Shown here: positions 37,015 through 44,758 of the stretch, piece by piece
Position numbering within the stretch: the stretch's first letter is position 1
How the letters are laid out: each line of letters opens with the position of its first letter
DNA from: Enterococcus florum
GTDB taxonomy: Bacteria > Bacillota > Bacilli > Lactobacillales > Enterococcaceae
Assembly (NCBI RefSeq): GCF_004309355.1
Contig: NZ_BJCC01000021.1
Coordinates: 1 to 64,000, forward strand
Direction: 5' to 3'
Length of the DNA stretch: 64,000 nucleotides
Position numbers and translations under genes: made by a program
Notes under the pieces: generated by a model
Seen by the model: the letters and a program-made list of their open reading frames with translations, nothing else
What the model was told of the DNA's origin: nothing
The model's database searches: none

Positions 37015-37065
37015 AACCAGGTCTTAAGAAAGCACGTAAAGCTTCACAATTCTCAAAACGTTAAT
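37015..37065 (+). pseudogene. rpsI: attR and displaced native 3' end of rpsI
   Basis: Begins with the 19-bp attR core (37015-37033) and continues in frame as [12 protein letters not shown] and stop TAA, the same residues as the S9 tail but with different third bases. This is the pre-integration end of rpsI, cut from its gene by the element. It has no start codon or promoter. Confidence 0.9.
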
Positions 37066-37088
37066 ATATCCTTATATATCAACATTTC

Positions 37089-37122
37089 AGACACTTTCCA
37101 TTTTTTGGAGAGTGTCTTTTTT
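37089..37122 (+). terminator. Original rpsI terminator
   Basis: Stem AGACACTTTCC/GGAGAGTGTCT then TTTTTT, related to the element-borne terminator at 29289. Confidence 0.85.
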
Positions 37123-37182
37123 ATTCGAAAGACGTTTACTGAGATAAGAATAGATTCTTTGAGTTCTAATTTGCGATCCCAA

Positions 37183-37211
37183 CAAAAAAGCTGACAGGAA
37201 ACTCTGTCAGC
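37183..37211 (-). terminator. Terminator of the secreted-protein gene
   Basis: Minus strand stem GCTGACAG/CTGTCAGC followed by seven T. Confidence 0.9.
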
Positions 37212-37219
37212 GTACGAAA

Positions 37220-37855
37220 CTATTCGGAATCGTGAGAAAGTGTAAATTCCACGACTTGATATTGATCGATTGTGCCTTGTGAAGTAAAAGCTAGGGCGAT
37301 GTTGCCGGACGGTGTGTTGTAGGCAAAAATTTTAGTATTGCTGCTGTTGAATGGGACGAAGAAACCAAGACTGGCAGCATTTGGCGTGTTGCTTAACACT
37401 AATTCGGTGTTGACCTGCACCTCTTTGATCTCGCCATTTTCATTGATTTGAATGGGTTGCGTGTCGACCGTTTGAGGAACGAGAGATGCAGCATCACTCA
37501 TAGGAGCGGCTGAACCATCTTGTCCAAGCGGACCATGAGAGACGACGATATTCTCGCTGTCTTGGTAAGTCGTAATGCTGTACCCGTATTGATCGTCACT
37601 GCCTGTATAAACTTTTCCCTTCTCAAATGTCACGCTGGAAGGTTCTCCAGTCTCAGCGCCCTCTTCTGAAGAACTGGCTTGTGTTGACCCCGTTACCTGA
37701 CTTGTGCTTTCTGAAGAAGCGGTGTCGTTATTGTCCGATCTGTTGATGTAAAGAAAAATCACTGCTGCAAGGCCTAAGGCTACTAGGAATAAAATAAGAA
37801 TGACCCATTTCATTCGGGAGCTTCGTTTAAACGATTGATGTTGCGTTCTTTTCAT
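37220..37855 (-). CDS. Membrane-anchored extracellular protein of unknown function
   Basis: 211 residues: short basic N terminus, one TM helix (about residues 15-37), a Ser/Thr/Glu-rich linker (about 40-75) and a compact extracytoplasmic domain of about 130 residues beginning VTFEKGKVYTG. No cysteines or enzymatic motif are recognisable. The type II orientation with a low-complexity linker is common for cell-wall-spanning proteins of lactobacilli and enterococci. Monocistronic; minus-strand TATAAT lies at about 37890. I do not recognise the family. Confidence 0.75.
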   Translation of the reverse strand: MKRTQHQSFKRSSRMKWVILILFLVALGLAAVIFLYINRSDNNDTASSESTSQVTGSTQASSSEEGAETGEPSSVTFEKGKVYTGSDDQYGYSITTYQDSENIVVSHGPLGQDGSAAPMSDAASLVPQTVDTQPIQINENGEIKEVQVNTELVLSNTPNAASLGFFVPFNSSNTKIFAYNTPSGNIALAFTSQGTIDQYQVVEFTLSHDSE

Positions 37856-38068
37856 TGTTGATCACCTACCACTTGTTTTTTGTTTTATTATACAATAAAT
37901 AAATGTGCTCTAAGCCTTTTAAACGAAAAAGTTTGGATTCATCTGTTTCTAAAAACATTGTATCAAGATTTAGTTGAAGACCCAAGTATTACTGTTTATA
38001 CTGTGGGAGAACAGACAGCCCTCTTTAGTAGTTGATGATCAGGCTGTTTTGGAAAACGAGGTGTTTCA

Positions 38069-39769
38069 ATGAAATCCAATCTATCCATTGAGAAAAGCAA
38101 TAAAAAACAGGAACTCTCGGCATCTGCAAAAGCGGAAACGGTCTTACCTGCGGAGCTGGCTGCGCGTCTGGACCTGTATCCAGAAAACAAACGACGGCCC
38201 GTCAATAAAACGTTGTTTAAAAATGAATTCTTTCAACTAACTTATCATGTTAGGGATTATTCGTTGGACATCTCGTCTCGAGGAGACATCGTTTATTCGG
38301 CGATCCCTTATGATACGGCTAGAAATTATATCCAGCGGGCGGCGATCCAGTACCTGCTGCATCCAGAAGAGGTACGCAAATACATCGAGCTTCATAAACC
38401 AACACTGGAAAAATACCTGATGCTGAGCATTTATCAGGTGACGAATCAGCGAGTGAATGAGCAGTCTCCAGAGGTACAGCAGGCCTATGAGGCAATTTTT
38501 CAAAATCCTTTGCTGGAGATCCAAATACTGGGACGGTTGCTGCAGCATGATGAGACAGGACCGTTATCGGCTAACCTTGCGGGGAAATTTTTGTTTAGCG
38601 AAAATGTCAAAACGGGGATCGCGGGCTACATTGCGGAATACCTGAATTTTGTCGTTCAGCTGACTCAATCGCTGCCGATCATGACTGATGGAAAAAATCT
38701 GCAATTCCTTGGCAGTGGCCAGCAGGAAAATCGGATGGCGAACAAGGGGATGCAGCAGGCTTTGACCTTTGAGTCAGACATTGCTCCCGGACTGAATTTG
38801 CTGCCGCAGGAGGTGAAGCAAAGTATCGAACGATCGATCGTGCCGACAACGCAGCCTCTTCCTGTCAACAATCGGCCGTTGCTGCGTTCCGAATTTGGCA
38901 AAGAATTGTCTGAGGTTCGCAAGGGTTATGTGGCGCATAGCGTTCATCCTGATGAACTGGGTTCTTATTTTGAAAATGTTCTTTCCACGGAAAATACCAA
39001 TCAACTCAATGTCATTTCTGATGTGCATGCAACGGATGGGAAACTGCCTTTCGTCAATCGACAGTTCAATATTTTGGCGGGGGATTTGTCAGATTCTCAT
39101 GTCAAAGATGAAACGATCAAAGGGATCTATGTGATAGGGAATCATGATTTGTTGGATACTTTGCCGATAACCTCAGATAAAACTGATGAAGCATGGGACT
39201 TGTGGCGGCCTTTTTATAGAAAAAAATGGTTTAAGGAGCTAGTGAAAAACCCCGACGATTCTTGGTTCCTGCTGCCTACCGGAGATCATCCGTATTATGG
39301 GGTGGTCCAAACAGAGCTGGCTAAGCGGTATCCGAAAGTCGCCGTGTTGAATAATCAGAGCTTGATCCATGACGGCGTGCGCTACGTTGGGTTGACGATT
39401 CCGGTAGCTTTGGTCGATCGCAAAAAGGCGCAGCAGCAATTTATCCTTCACACCTTGCAGGCCGTGCTGGAGGAGGATCGTGATATCCCGACGATCCTGG
39501 TTTCTCACGCACCCTTATTCAATGAGCTGAGTCTGCTTCCGCCGAAAAGCGAGGCCTACAACAAGGATTATACCTGTTCAGAACCCGAAATCGAGGCTTT
39601 GTTTGAGCAATACAATATTCTGGGGGCGATCCATGGTCATCACCATTTGCCGGCCTCTTCTGGCCGTTTCAAGTATACGGAATTTGCTGGAAAGAAACTT
39701 TTCGTGGTATGTTCGATCTATTCCAAAATCAATACCGGGTTTGAGTTAATGAGTCTGATGAAGAACTAA
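38069..39769 (+). CDS. Calcineurin-like metallophosphoesterase with large unknown N-terminal domain
   Basis: 566 residues, no signal peptide. The C-terminal 250 residues form a metallophosphatase: ISDVHATDG, AGDLSDS, IGNHDLL, LVSHAPL and GAIHGHHH supply the dinuclear metal ligands. The first 310 residues are helix-rich with no recognised domain and are unusual for this fold. ACGAGG lies upstream of ATG 38069. The GC content resembles the chromosome rather than the element. Substrate is unknown. Confidence 0.8.
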   Translation: MKSNLSIEKSNKKQELSASAKAETVLPAELAARLDLYPENKRRPVNKTLFKNEFFQLTYHVRDYSLDISSRGDIVYSAIPYDTARNYIQRAAIQYLLHPEEVRKYIELHKPTLEKYLMLSIYQVTNQRVNEQSPEVQQAYEAIFQNPLLEIQILGRLLQHDETGPLSANLAGKFLFSENVKTGIAGYIAEYLNFVVQLTQSLPIMTDGKNLQFLGSGQQENRMANKGMQQALTFESDIAPGLNLLPQEVKQSIERSIVPTTQPLPVNNRPLLRSEFGKELSEVRKGYVAHSVHPDELGSYFENVLSTENTNQLNVISDVHATDGKLPFVNRQFNILAGDLSDSHVKDETIKGIYVIGNHDLLDTLPITSDKTDEAWDLWRPFYRKKWFKELVKNPDDSWFLLPTGDHPYYGVVQTELAKRYPKVAVLNNQSLIHDGVRYVGLTIPVALVDRKKAQQQFILHTLQAVLEEDRDIPTILVSHAPLFNELSLLPPKSEAYNKDYTCSEPEIEALFEQYNILGAIHGHHHLPASSGRFKYTEFAGKKLFVVCSIYSKINTGFELMSLMKN

Positions 39770-39948
39770 AGCGTACATGTCACACTTTTCGTTTTGGCCG
39801 TTTTCTCGTGCATTTACTGAATAAAGCAGAATGAAAATATCTTTATCTAAGTTTTATCGCAAGTTTTATGTTGATTTGGCTATTTTACTCATTGTTTTTG
39901 ATACGATGAAGACAATAAAAAGATAAAAAACAGAAGGGATCGAGAACT

Positions 39949-40560
39949 ATGAAAAAAATCAGTATTGCCGGATTCATTCTTTTAAGCATCGCCTTGGCCG
40001 GATGTACCTCAAACGAAAATGAGCTTCCGGCAGGCAGCAGCACCGCTGCCAGTTCTTCTGCTCGTGTGCAGGATTCAAGCAGCTCCACTGTTTCGGACAC
40101 AGAATCTACAAAAACGAATGTTGAAGGCATCGCTGTTTCCGCTTCGGATGCACTCAAAGCTTATCCGGATACTTCCGTGACTTCGTTGGAACTGGAACCC
40201 TCTTTAGGCACCTATTATTATGAAGTAAAAGGTATGGACGATGACACGGAATACGATGTAAAAATCAATGCTGAAACTGGCGATCTGAAAAAAGAACGTG
40301 AGGAAGCATTGGACGACGATGAAAAGAACGGCGTGGAACGCCAAGAGGAAGAATTGTCGATAGACGGGATTTTATCGATCGAAGAAGCCGCTAACGCAGC
40401 GGTCAAAGCCGTTGGAAAAGGCGAGGCCAAGGAATGGTCGCTGGAAAAGGAAATGTCCACGACTTACTGGGAAGTCAAGGTGCTGGACGGCCGCTCTGAA
40501 ACGTCGGTGAAGCTGGATGCCAAAACGGGCGATGTGCTGGAGACGGAGTTGGATGATTAA
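39949..40560 (+). CDS. PepSY-domain lipoprotein
   Basis: 203 residues: lipoprotein signal with LAGC (Cys19), a Ser-rich linker to about residue 55, then two tandem PepSY repeats, each with a YxEVK...KINAETGDL-type strand pattern (YYYEVKG...INAETGDLKK and YWEVKVL...LDAKTGDVLE). PepSY domains often inhibit or bind proteases or other envelope enzymes. The protein is acidic. Monocistronic with a terminator; the 180-bp gap before it holds no other gene. Confidence 0.88.
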   Translation: MKKISIAGFILLSIALAGCTSNENELPAGSSTAASSSARVQDSSSSTVSDTESTKTNVEGIAVSASDALKAYPDTSVTSLELEPSLGTYYYEVKGMDDDTEYDVKINAETGDLKKEREEALDDDEKNGVERQEEELSIDGILSIEEAANAAVKAVGKGEAKEWSLEKEMSTTYWEVKVLDGRSETSVKLDAKTGDVLETELDD

Positions 40561-40589
40561 GATCGTGTGTGGAAAATGAATGTAGGAGA

Positions 40590-40622
40590 AAACGTTTCGC
40601 GAGTGCGGAGCGTTTTTTTCTT
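40590..40622 (+). terminator. Terminator of PepSY lipoprotein gene
   Basis: Stem AAACGTTTCGC/GCGGAGCGTTT (with G-U and one mismatch) then TTTTTCTT. Confidence 0.7.
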
Positions 40623-40746
40623 GGATCATTTTATTGAACAAGAGAGAAATGCCTAAACACCTTTCAATACAACTGTTATCAAATTAGAATAGCCCTATGC
40701 CCTAAAAGCATTCTGGAAAAACCATACATAATATGACTGGATCATA

Positions 40747-40787
40747 GGCCTGTCGGAGAGTACTTCTCTGGTGGGGCGGCTTTTTTG
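40747..40787 (+). terminator. Second terminator-like hairpin in the gap before the PTS operon
   Basis: Bulged stem GCC(T)GTC / GGGCGGC with inner AGAG/CTCT, followed by TTTTTT. It lies about 190 bp after the lipoprotein gene and 150 bp before the PRD regulator, with no gene between; the rest of the 373-bp gap shows only a possible -10 TACTAT for the operon. Confidence 0.45.
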
Positions 40788-40933
40788 AGGAAAACCAGTG
40801 ACGGAAAAGCTGTTAGCATCTATGCGTTTACCACATCTCCCACTTTTTACACGAATATATCCGGTAAAAGAAAGGGTTTTCGTAAAAGCGATGAAGACTT
40901 ACTATATACCTACAGAGAGGATAGTGAATCGAT

Positions 40934-42841
40934 ATGATATTGGATAGTCGGGAAAAAGCAATCGTACGTATCCTGCTGGATCATGAATGGATCACGATTT
41001 CGCAGATTGCTAAAACCATGTATTTATCGAATAAAACCGTCTCACAATCTTTAAAAAAAATTGACGACTATTTTGAAGGAAGTGATGTCTCCCTCATTCG
41101 CAAGCCGAAGGTCGGTATTTCGCTGGTCGGAAAGACCGCGAAAATCAATCAATTGATACAAGCTGGAAAGCAAAGTACCGTTCCTTCGACCAAAGATGAA
41201 CGGGTTCAATACCTTTGTTTTGAAATTCTAAAGAAATCAGGCTATTTTACCCGGCAGGATTTACAAGAGGCTCTATTCGTCGGAAAGACGACGCTGGAAA
41301 AGGATATGAATAAGGTCAATGAGATCTTTTCTTTGTTTCATGTCACGATCGAATGGATTCCGGGAAAAGGTTCCTTTCTCAACCTGATGGAACAGGAAAA
41401 ACGCAAGCTTGCCATCGATCTTATCTACTATTTTTGGGGGCACAATTGGCAGGTGATCAGAATCGATCATTCCTATGTTCATACGATTGAAGGAATCCCC
41501 GAATTTGCTAGAGCATTTGTCAATTTAGACATGCTGAAGGAGATCGATCAGCTGCTGCAAAGCTACCTCTCTCGAACCAAACAAAAACTTAGCGACATGA
41601 GTTATCATTCATTGCTTTTGCATTTATTGATAGCGATTGAACGAGTGAAAGAAGGCCAGCTTTTAGAAGAGATGGAGCCAAACGACGAGGGGGCTGCTAA
41701 TCGTGAACTGCTGGAATTCATGCAGGAGCTGGAGGAACATTTCGAGATTCGGCTGCCGATCTCTGAAATGATGTTTCTTCAAATACATTTGAATATTGAT
41801 TTACAAAAAGAGAAAGAACCGCTGTGGAGCAATGCCAGTGACGATGTCATTCGGGAAATCATCCATCAGACGATTGACGAATACGATGAAATCTCATTAG
41901 TAGGGCTTATTGCACATATTAAATCCGTTGTTGAGCGGATACGCAATGGCTTGCCAGTGGTCAATCCCTTCGTTATGGATGTGAAGCAAAGCTTTCCGGT
42001 CTCTTTCGAAGAAGCGATTCAGTTGAAGCAAGCCTTGGAAGACATGTTCGTTATCTCGATCCCAGAGGATGAGGTTGCCTATCTGGCGGTTCACCTACAG
42101 GCTTTTAAGGAACGGAAAAAGGAAGAAAATGCCCACAAATTGAAAGCTCTTCTGGTTTGCGGCAGCGGCAAAGGAACGTCACAGCTGCTTGCAGCCAGAA
42201 TCAGACGGAAGTTTCCAAGTATCAAGGTATCGCGTATTTTATCTATTCAGGAATTGGCAAAAACAGAAGTTCAAGAGGATGTGATCCTTTCTACGATCAA
42301 TTTAGAGATGCAAAACCACAAAATTCTCTACGTTTCTCCGGTATTAAGCATAGCGGATCAGGGGAAAATTGAAAAATTCCTAGAAGAGAGCAAACAGCAC
42401 CTGACGAGAACACGTGAATTTGCCCAATTGATTCAGCCAGACTTGATTTTTCTGGACAAAGAATTTGCTGACGTTGAGACCGCCATTCAGTTTATGGGTG
42501 ACAAGCTGACTTCATTGAACTATACGCGGGCAGGGATTGTCCAATCTGCGATCGACCGGGAGAAATTGTCCTTTACCTCCTTTGGAAAGTTCGCCACACC
42601 GCACGGGTCTTCCGAATTTGTCAACCGTTCTACGATTGCTTTTCTAAGACTGGCGGAGGAAATCCGGTGGGGGCAAACCAAGGTCAAATATCTTTTCTTT
42701 ATTTGTATTAAGAATGAAACCCCAAGTGAGCTGGAAAAAATTTATGACAATTTATTGGAGATTATCGATATAGGCGATCAAAGCCCTATCGCAAAAGGAA
42801 AGCAAACAGACCTATTACGGTATTTGAAAGAAGGAACATAA
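40934..42841 (+). CDS. PRD-containing PTS-regulated transcriptional activator (MtlR/ManR type)
   Basis: 635 residues. Domains in order: two N-terminal HTH units (ISQIAKTMYLSNKTVSQSLKKI; YFTRQDLQEALFVGKTTLEKDM), PRD1 (histidine in YHSLLLHLL), PRD2 (YLAVHLQAF), an EIIB-like domain with Cys in LLVCGSGKGTSQ (about residue 411), and a C-terminal EIIA-like domain with His in FATPHGSSEF. No RNA-binding CAT domain, so it is a DNA-binding activator rather than an antiterminator. Phosphorylation by HPr and the EII proteins should control it. The next gene starts directly at its stop codon, making it first in the operon. Confidence 0.9.
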   Translation: MILDSREKAIVRILLDHEWITISQIAKTMYLSNKTVSQSLKKIDDYFEGSDVSLIRKPKVGISLVGKTAKINQLIQAGKQSTVPSTKDERVQYLCFEILKKSGYFTRQDLQEALFVGKTTLEKDMNKVNEIFSLFHVTIEWIPGKGSFLNLMEQEKRKLAIDLIYYFWGHNWQVIRIDHSYVHTIEGIPEFARAFVNLDMLKEIDQLLQSYLSRTKQKLSDMSYHSLLLHLLIAIERVKEGQLLEEMEPNDEGAANRELLEFMQELEEHFEIRLPISEMMFLQIHLNIDLQKEKEPLWSNASDDVIREIIHQTIDEYDEISLVGLIAHIKSVVERIRNGLPVVNPFVMDVKQSFPVSFEEAIQLKQALEDMFVISIPEDEVAYLAVHLQAFKERKKEENAHKLKALLVCGSGKGTSQLLAARIRRKFPSIKVSRILSIQELAKTEVQEDVILSTINLEMQNHKILYVSPVLSIADQGKIEKFLEESKQHLTRTREFAQLIQPDLIFLDKEFADVETAIQFMGDKLTSLNYTRAGIVQSAIDREKLSFTSFGKFATPHGSSEFVNRSTIAFLRLAEEIRWGQTKVKYLFFICIKNETPSELEKIYDNLLEIIDIGDQSPIAKGKQTDLLRYLKEGT

Positions 42842-43288
42842 ATGAACGTTGCAGAAGTATTAGACATCGAACAAATCGTGATGGATTTAGACGTTTCTAC
42901 GAAAGAAGACGTGATTGAATCCTTAGCAGTCAAGCTGGCAGAAAAGGGGGTACTTTCGGACAAGCACAGCTACATTGAAGCAGTGTTGGACAGAGAACAA
43001 CACGCCACAACAGGAGTCGGAAACGGGATCGCGATCCCTCATGGAAAGAGCCCGGTCGTGACAGAAGCGGCGATTGCCTTTGCCAAATTAAAAAGTCCAG
43101 TCGAGTGGCAATCACTGGATGAACAGCCAGTCTCTATCGTGATTATGCTGGCGATTCCAGATTCAGAGAAAGGCGATACTCATTTACGATTGCTGTCAGA
43201 AATTGCTGTGAAATTAATGGATGACGACTTCGTAGAGGCGTTAAAAGAAGAAACTCGACCAGTCGATATTGTAACACTATTAGGATAA
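42842..43288 (+). CDS. PTS fructose-type EIIA component
   Basis: 148 residues, PTS_EIIA_2 family; the phosphorylatable histidine is His67 in GIAIPHGKS. It starts immediately after the regulator stop codon, so translation is coupled. Passes phosphate from HPr to the EIIB encoded next. Part of a separate-subunit (A, B, C) fructose/mannitol-superfamily transporter dedicated to this operon's substrate. Confidence 0.92.
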   Translation: MNVAEVLDIEQIVMDLDVSTKEDVIESLAVKLAEKGVLSDKHSYIEAVLDREQHATTGVGNGIAIPHGKSPVVTEAAIAFAKLKSPVEWQSLDEQPVSIVIMLAIPDSEKGDTHLRLLSEIAVKLMDDDFVEALKEETRPVDIVTLLG

Positions 43289-43303
43289 ATGGAGGAAACG
43301 AAC

Positions 43304-43630
43304 ATGAAAAGAAAAATTATTGCAGTAACTGCTTGTGCCACAGGAGTAGCCCATACCTACATGGCTGCTCAGGCATTGAAAAAAGGCGCGAAATCTCTGG
43401 GAGACATGATCAAGGTAGAAACGCAAGGCGCTACAGGGATAGAGCATGAATTGACCGAAAAAGATGTTCAAATCGGGGAAGTTGTAATCTTTGCAGTCGA
43501 TACGAAGGTCAGAAATGAAGAACGCTTCGCTGGCAAAACGATTTTGAAGGTACCTGTTGCTGCCCCGTTGAAAGATGCAGAAAAGGTGATCCAAGAGGCG
43601 CTGGCTTTAGTAGACACAGACAACAAATAG
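43304..43630 (+). CDS. PTS fructose-type EIIB component
   Basis: 108 residues, fructose-specific IIB fold with phosphocysteine Cys11 in VTACATGVAHTYMA. ATG 43304 is used because an earlier in-frame ATG at 43289 is itself part of the ATGGAGGAA Shine-Dalgarno. Sits between EIIA and EIIC genes with short gaps. Confidence 0.92.
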   Translation: MKRKIIAVTACATGVAHTYMAAQALKKGAKSLGDMIKVETQGATGIEHELTEKDVQIGEVVIFAVDTKVRNEERFAGKTILKVPVAAPLKDAEKVIQEALALVDTDNK

Positions 43631-43642
43631 GAGGAAAAAACA

Positions 43643-44758
43643 ATGAAAACAATCGCTAATGACATGAAGAACCATGTGCTGACCGGTATTTCTTATATGA
43701 TCCCGCTGGTAATTGCGGGAGCTGTGATTATGGCAATCTCACGGGTAGGTGGATCGCTGTATGGAATTACAGACATTTGGGATGCTTCGCATGCGGAAAG
43801 CGGCAACTCACTGATCCGTCTGCTGCATAGTATTGACGGGTTTGGCGGAACGGCTTTAGGGTTGATGTTCCCAGTGATCTCAGCATTTATTGCTTATTCA
43901 GTCGTGGATAAATTGGGAATTGCCCCTGGATTAGTTGGCGGGATGCTTGTAAAGGACATCAATGCAGGCTTCCTTGGCGCAATTGCAGCGGGGTTGATTG
44001 CAGGATACGTTTGTCTGTTCATCCGCAATCACGTAAAATTGCCAAAATCAATGGCTTCTGTGGTGCCGGTTTTCCTGATCCCTGTATTGGGAACGTTGAG
44101 TACCGTATTAGCAATTAACTATGTAGTCGGTGTTCCTTTTGCAGCATTAAACGTGGGACTTGAGAATTGGTTGAACGGCTTAAGCGGCGGCAATCAAATC
44201 ATCATGGCAGCGATCGTTGGCGGAATGGTCGGCTTCGACTTGGGCGGACCTGTCAACAAAGCAGCTGTTACCACGGCAATGGCTTTATTGACAAGTGGAG
44301 TTTATGCACCAAATACAGCTGCACAAGTAGCAATCATCATTCCTCCGATCGGCTTAGGCCTAGCAACCCTTTTTGCGAAGAAAAAATACAACAACGAGTT
44401 GCAGGAAGCTGGTAAATCCGCAATCATCATGGGCTTAGTCGGCATTAGTGAAGGTGCGATCCCATTTGCAGTGGAGAGCCCGCTAAAGGTCATTCCAACT
44501 ACGGTAATCGGTTCAGCGATCGGCTCAGCGATGGCAGTTGGATTAGGGGCCGTGAATCAGGCACCGATTAGCGGCTTTTATGGTTGGTTCACTGTTGAAA
44601 AATGGCCGATCTACGTCTTATCGATTGCAGTCGGCGCCTTATTTGTGGCAATCTCCAGCGCATTGTTGAGAAATAAAGACGCTGGAATCGATACAACGAT
44701 CATTGATTTAGACGAAGAGTTTGATGAAGAAGCTTGGGAAGAAGAGTGGCAAAGTTAA
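43643..44758 (+). CDS. PTS fructose-type EIIC permease
   Basis: 371-residue membrane component with about nine hydrophobic segments and the fructose-IIC motifs ISYMIPLVIAGAVIMAI, FDLGGPVNKAA and GISEGAIPFA. Forms the translocator with the EIIA and EIIB just upstream. The stop codon overlaps the next start (TAATG), which ties transport to the GH38 hydrolase. In E. coli the comparable MngA-MngB pair takes up 2-O-alpha-mannosyl-D-glycerate. Confidence 0.92.
   Translation: MKTIANDMKNHVLTGISYMIPLVIAGAVIMAISRVGGSLYGITDIWDASHAESGNSLIRLLHSIDGFGGTALGLMFPVISAFIAYSVVDKLGIAPGLVGGMLVKDINAGFLGAIAAGLIAGYVCLFIRNHVKLPKSMASVVPVFLIPVLGTLSTVLAINYVVGVPFAALNVGLENWLNGLSGGNQIIMAAIVGGMVGFDLGGPVNKAAVTTAMALLTSGVYAPNTAAQVAIIIPPIGLGLATLFAKKKYNNELQEAGKSAIIMGLVGISEGAIPFAVESPLKVIPTTVIGSAIGSAMAVGLGAVNQAPISGFYGWFTVEKWPIYVLSIAVGALFVAISSALLRNKDAGIDTTIIDLDEEFDEEAWEEEWQS

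Larger units (their letters stand above)
29216..37033. mobile_element. Integrated cis-mobilizable element in rpsI (int-xis-cI, hxl cargo, fic, oriT)
   Basis: Bounded by a 19-bp direct repeat (29216-29234 and 37015-37033). Contents in order: attL in rpsI, arm-type repeats, int and xis on the minus strand, divergent repressor, DeoR-manA-hxlB-hxlA cargo, fic, a 24-bp oriT-like inverted repeat, a strongly folded region, arm-type repeats, attR with the displaced native rpsI tail. No relaxase, coupling protein or secretion gene is present, so it can only move with help. It is visibly more AT-rich than its flanks. Confidence 0.88.

Noticed and set aside
40934-42841. BglG-type RNA-binding antiterminator
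   Set aside because: The N terminus has two DNA-binding HTH units and no CAT RNA-binding domain.
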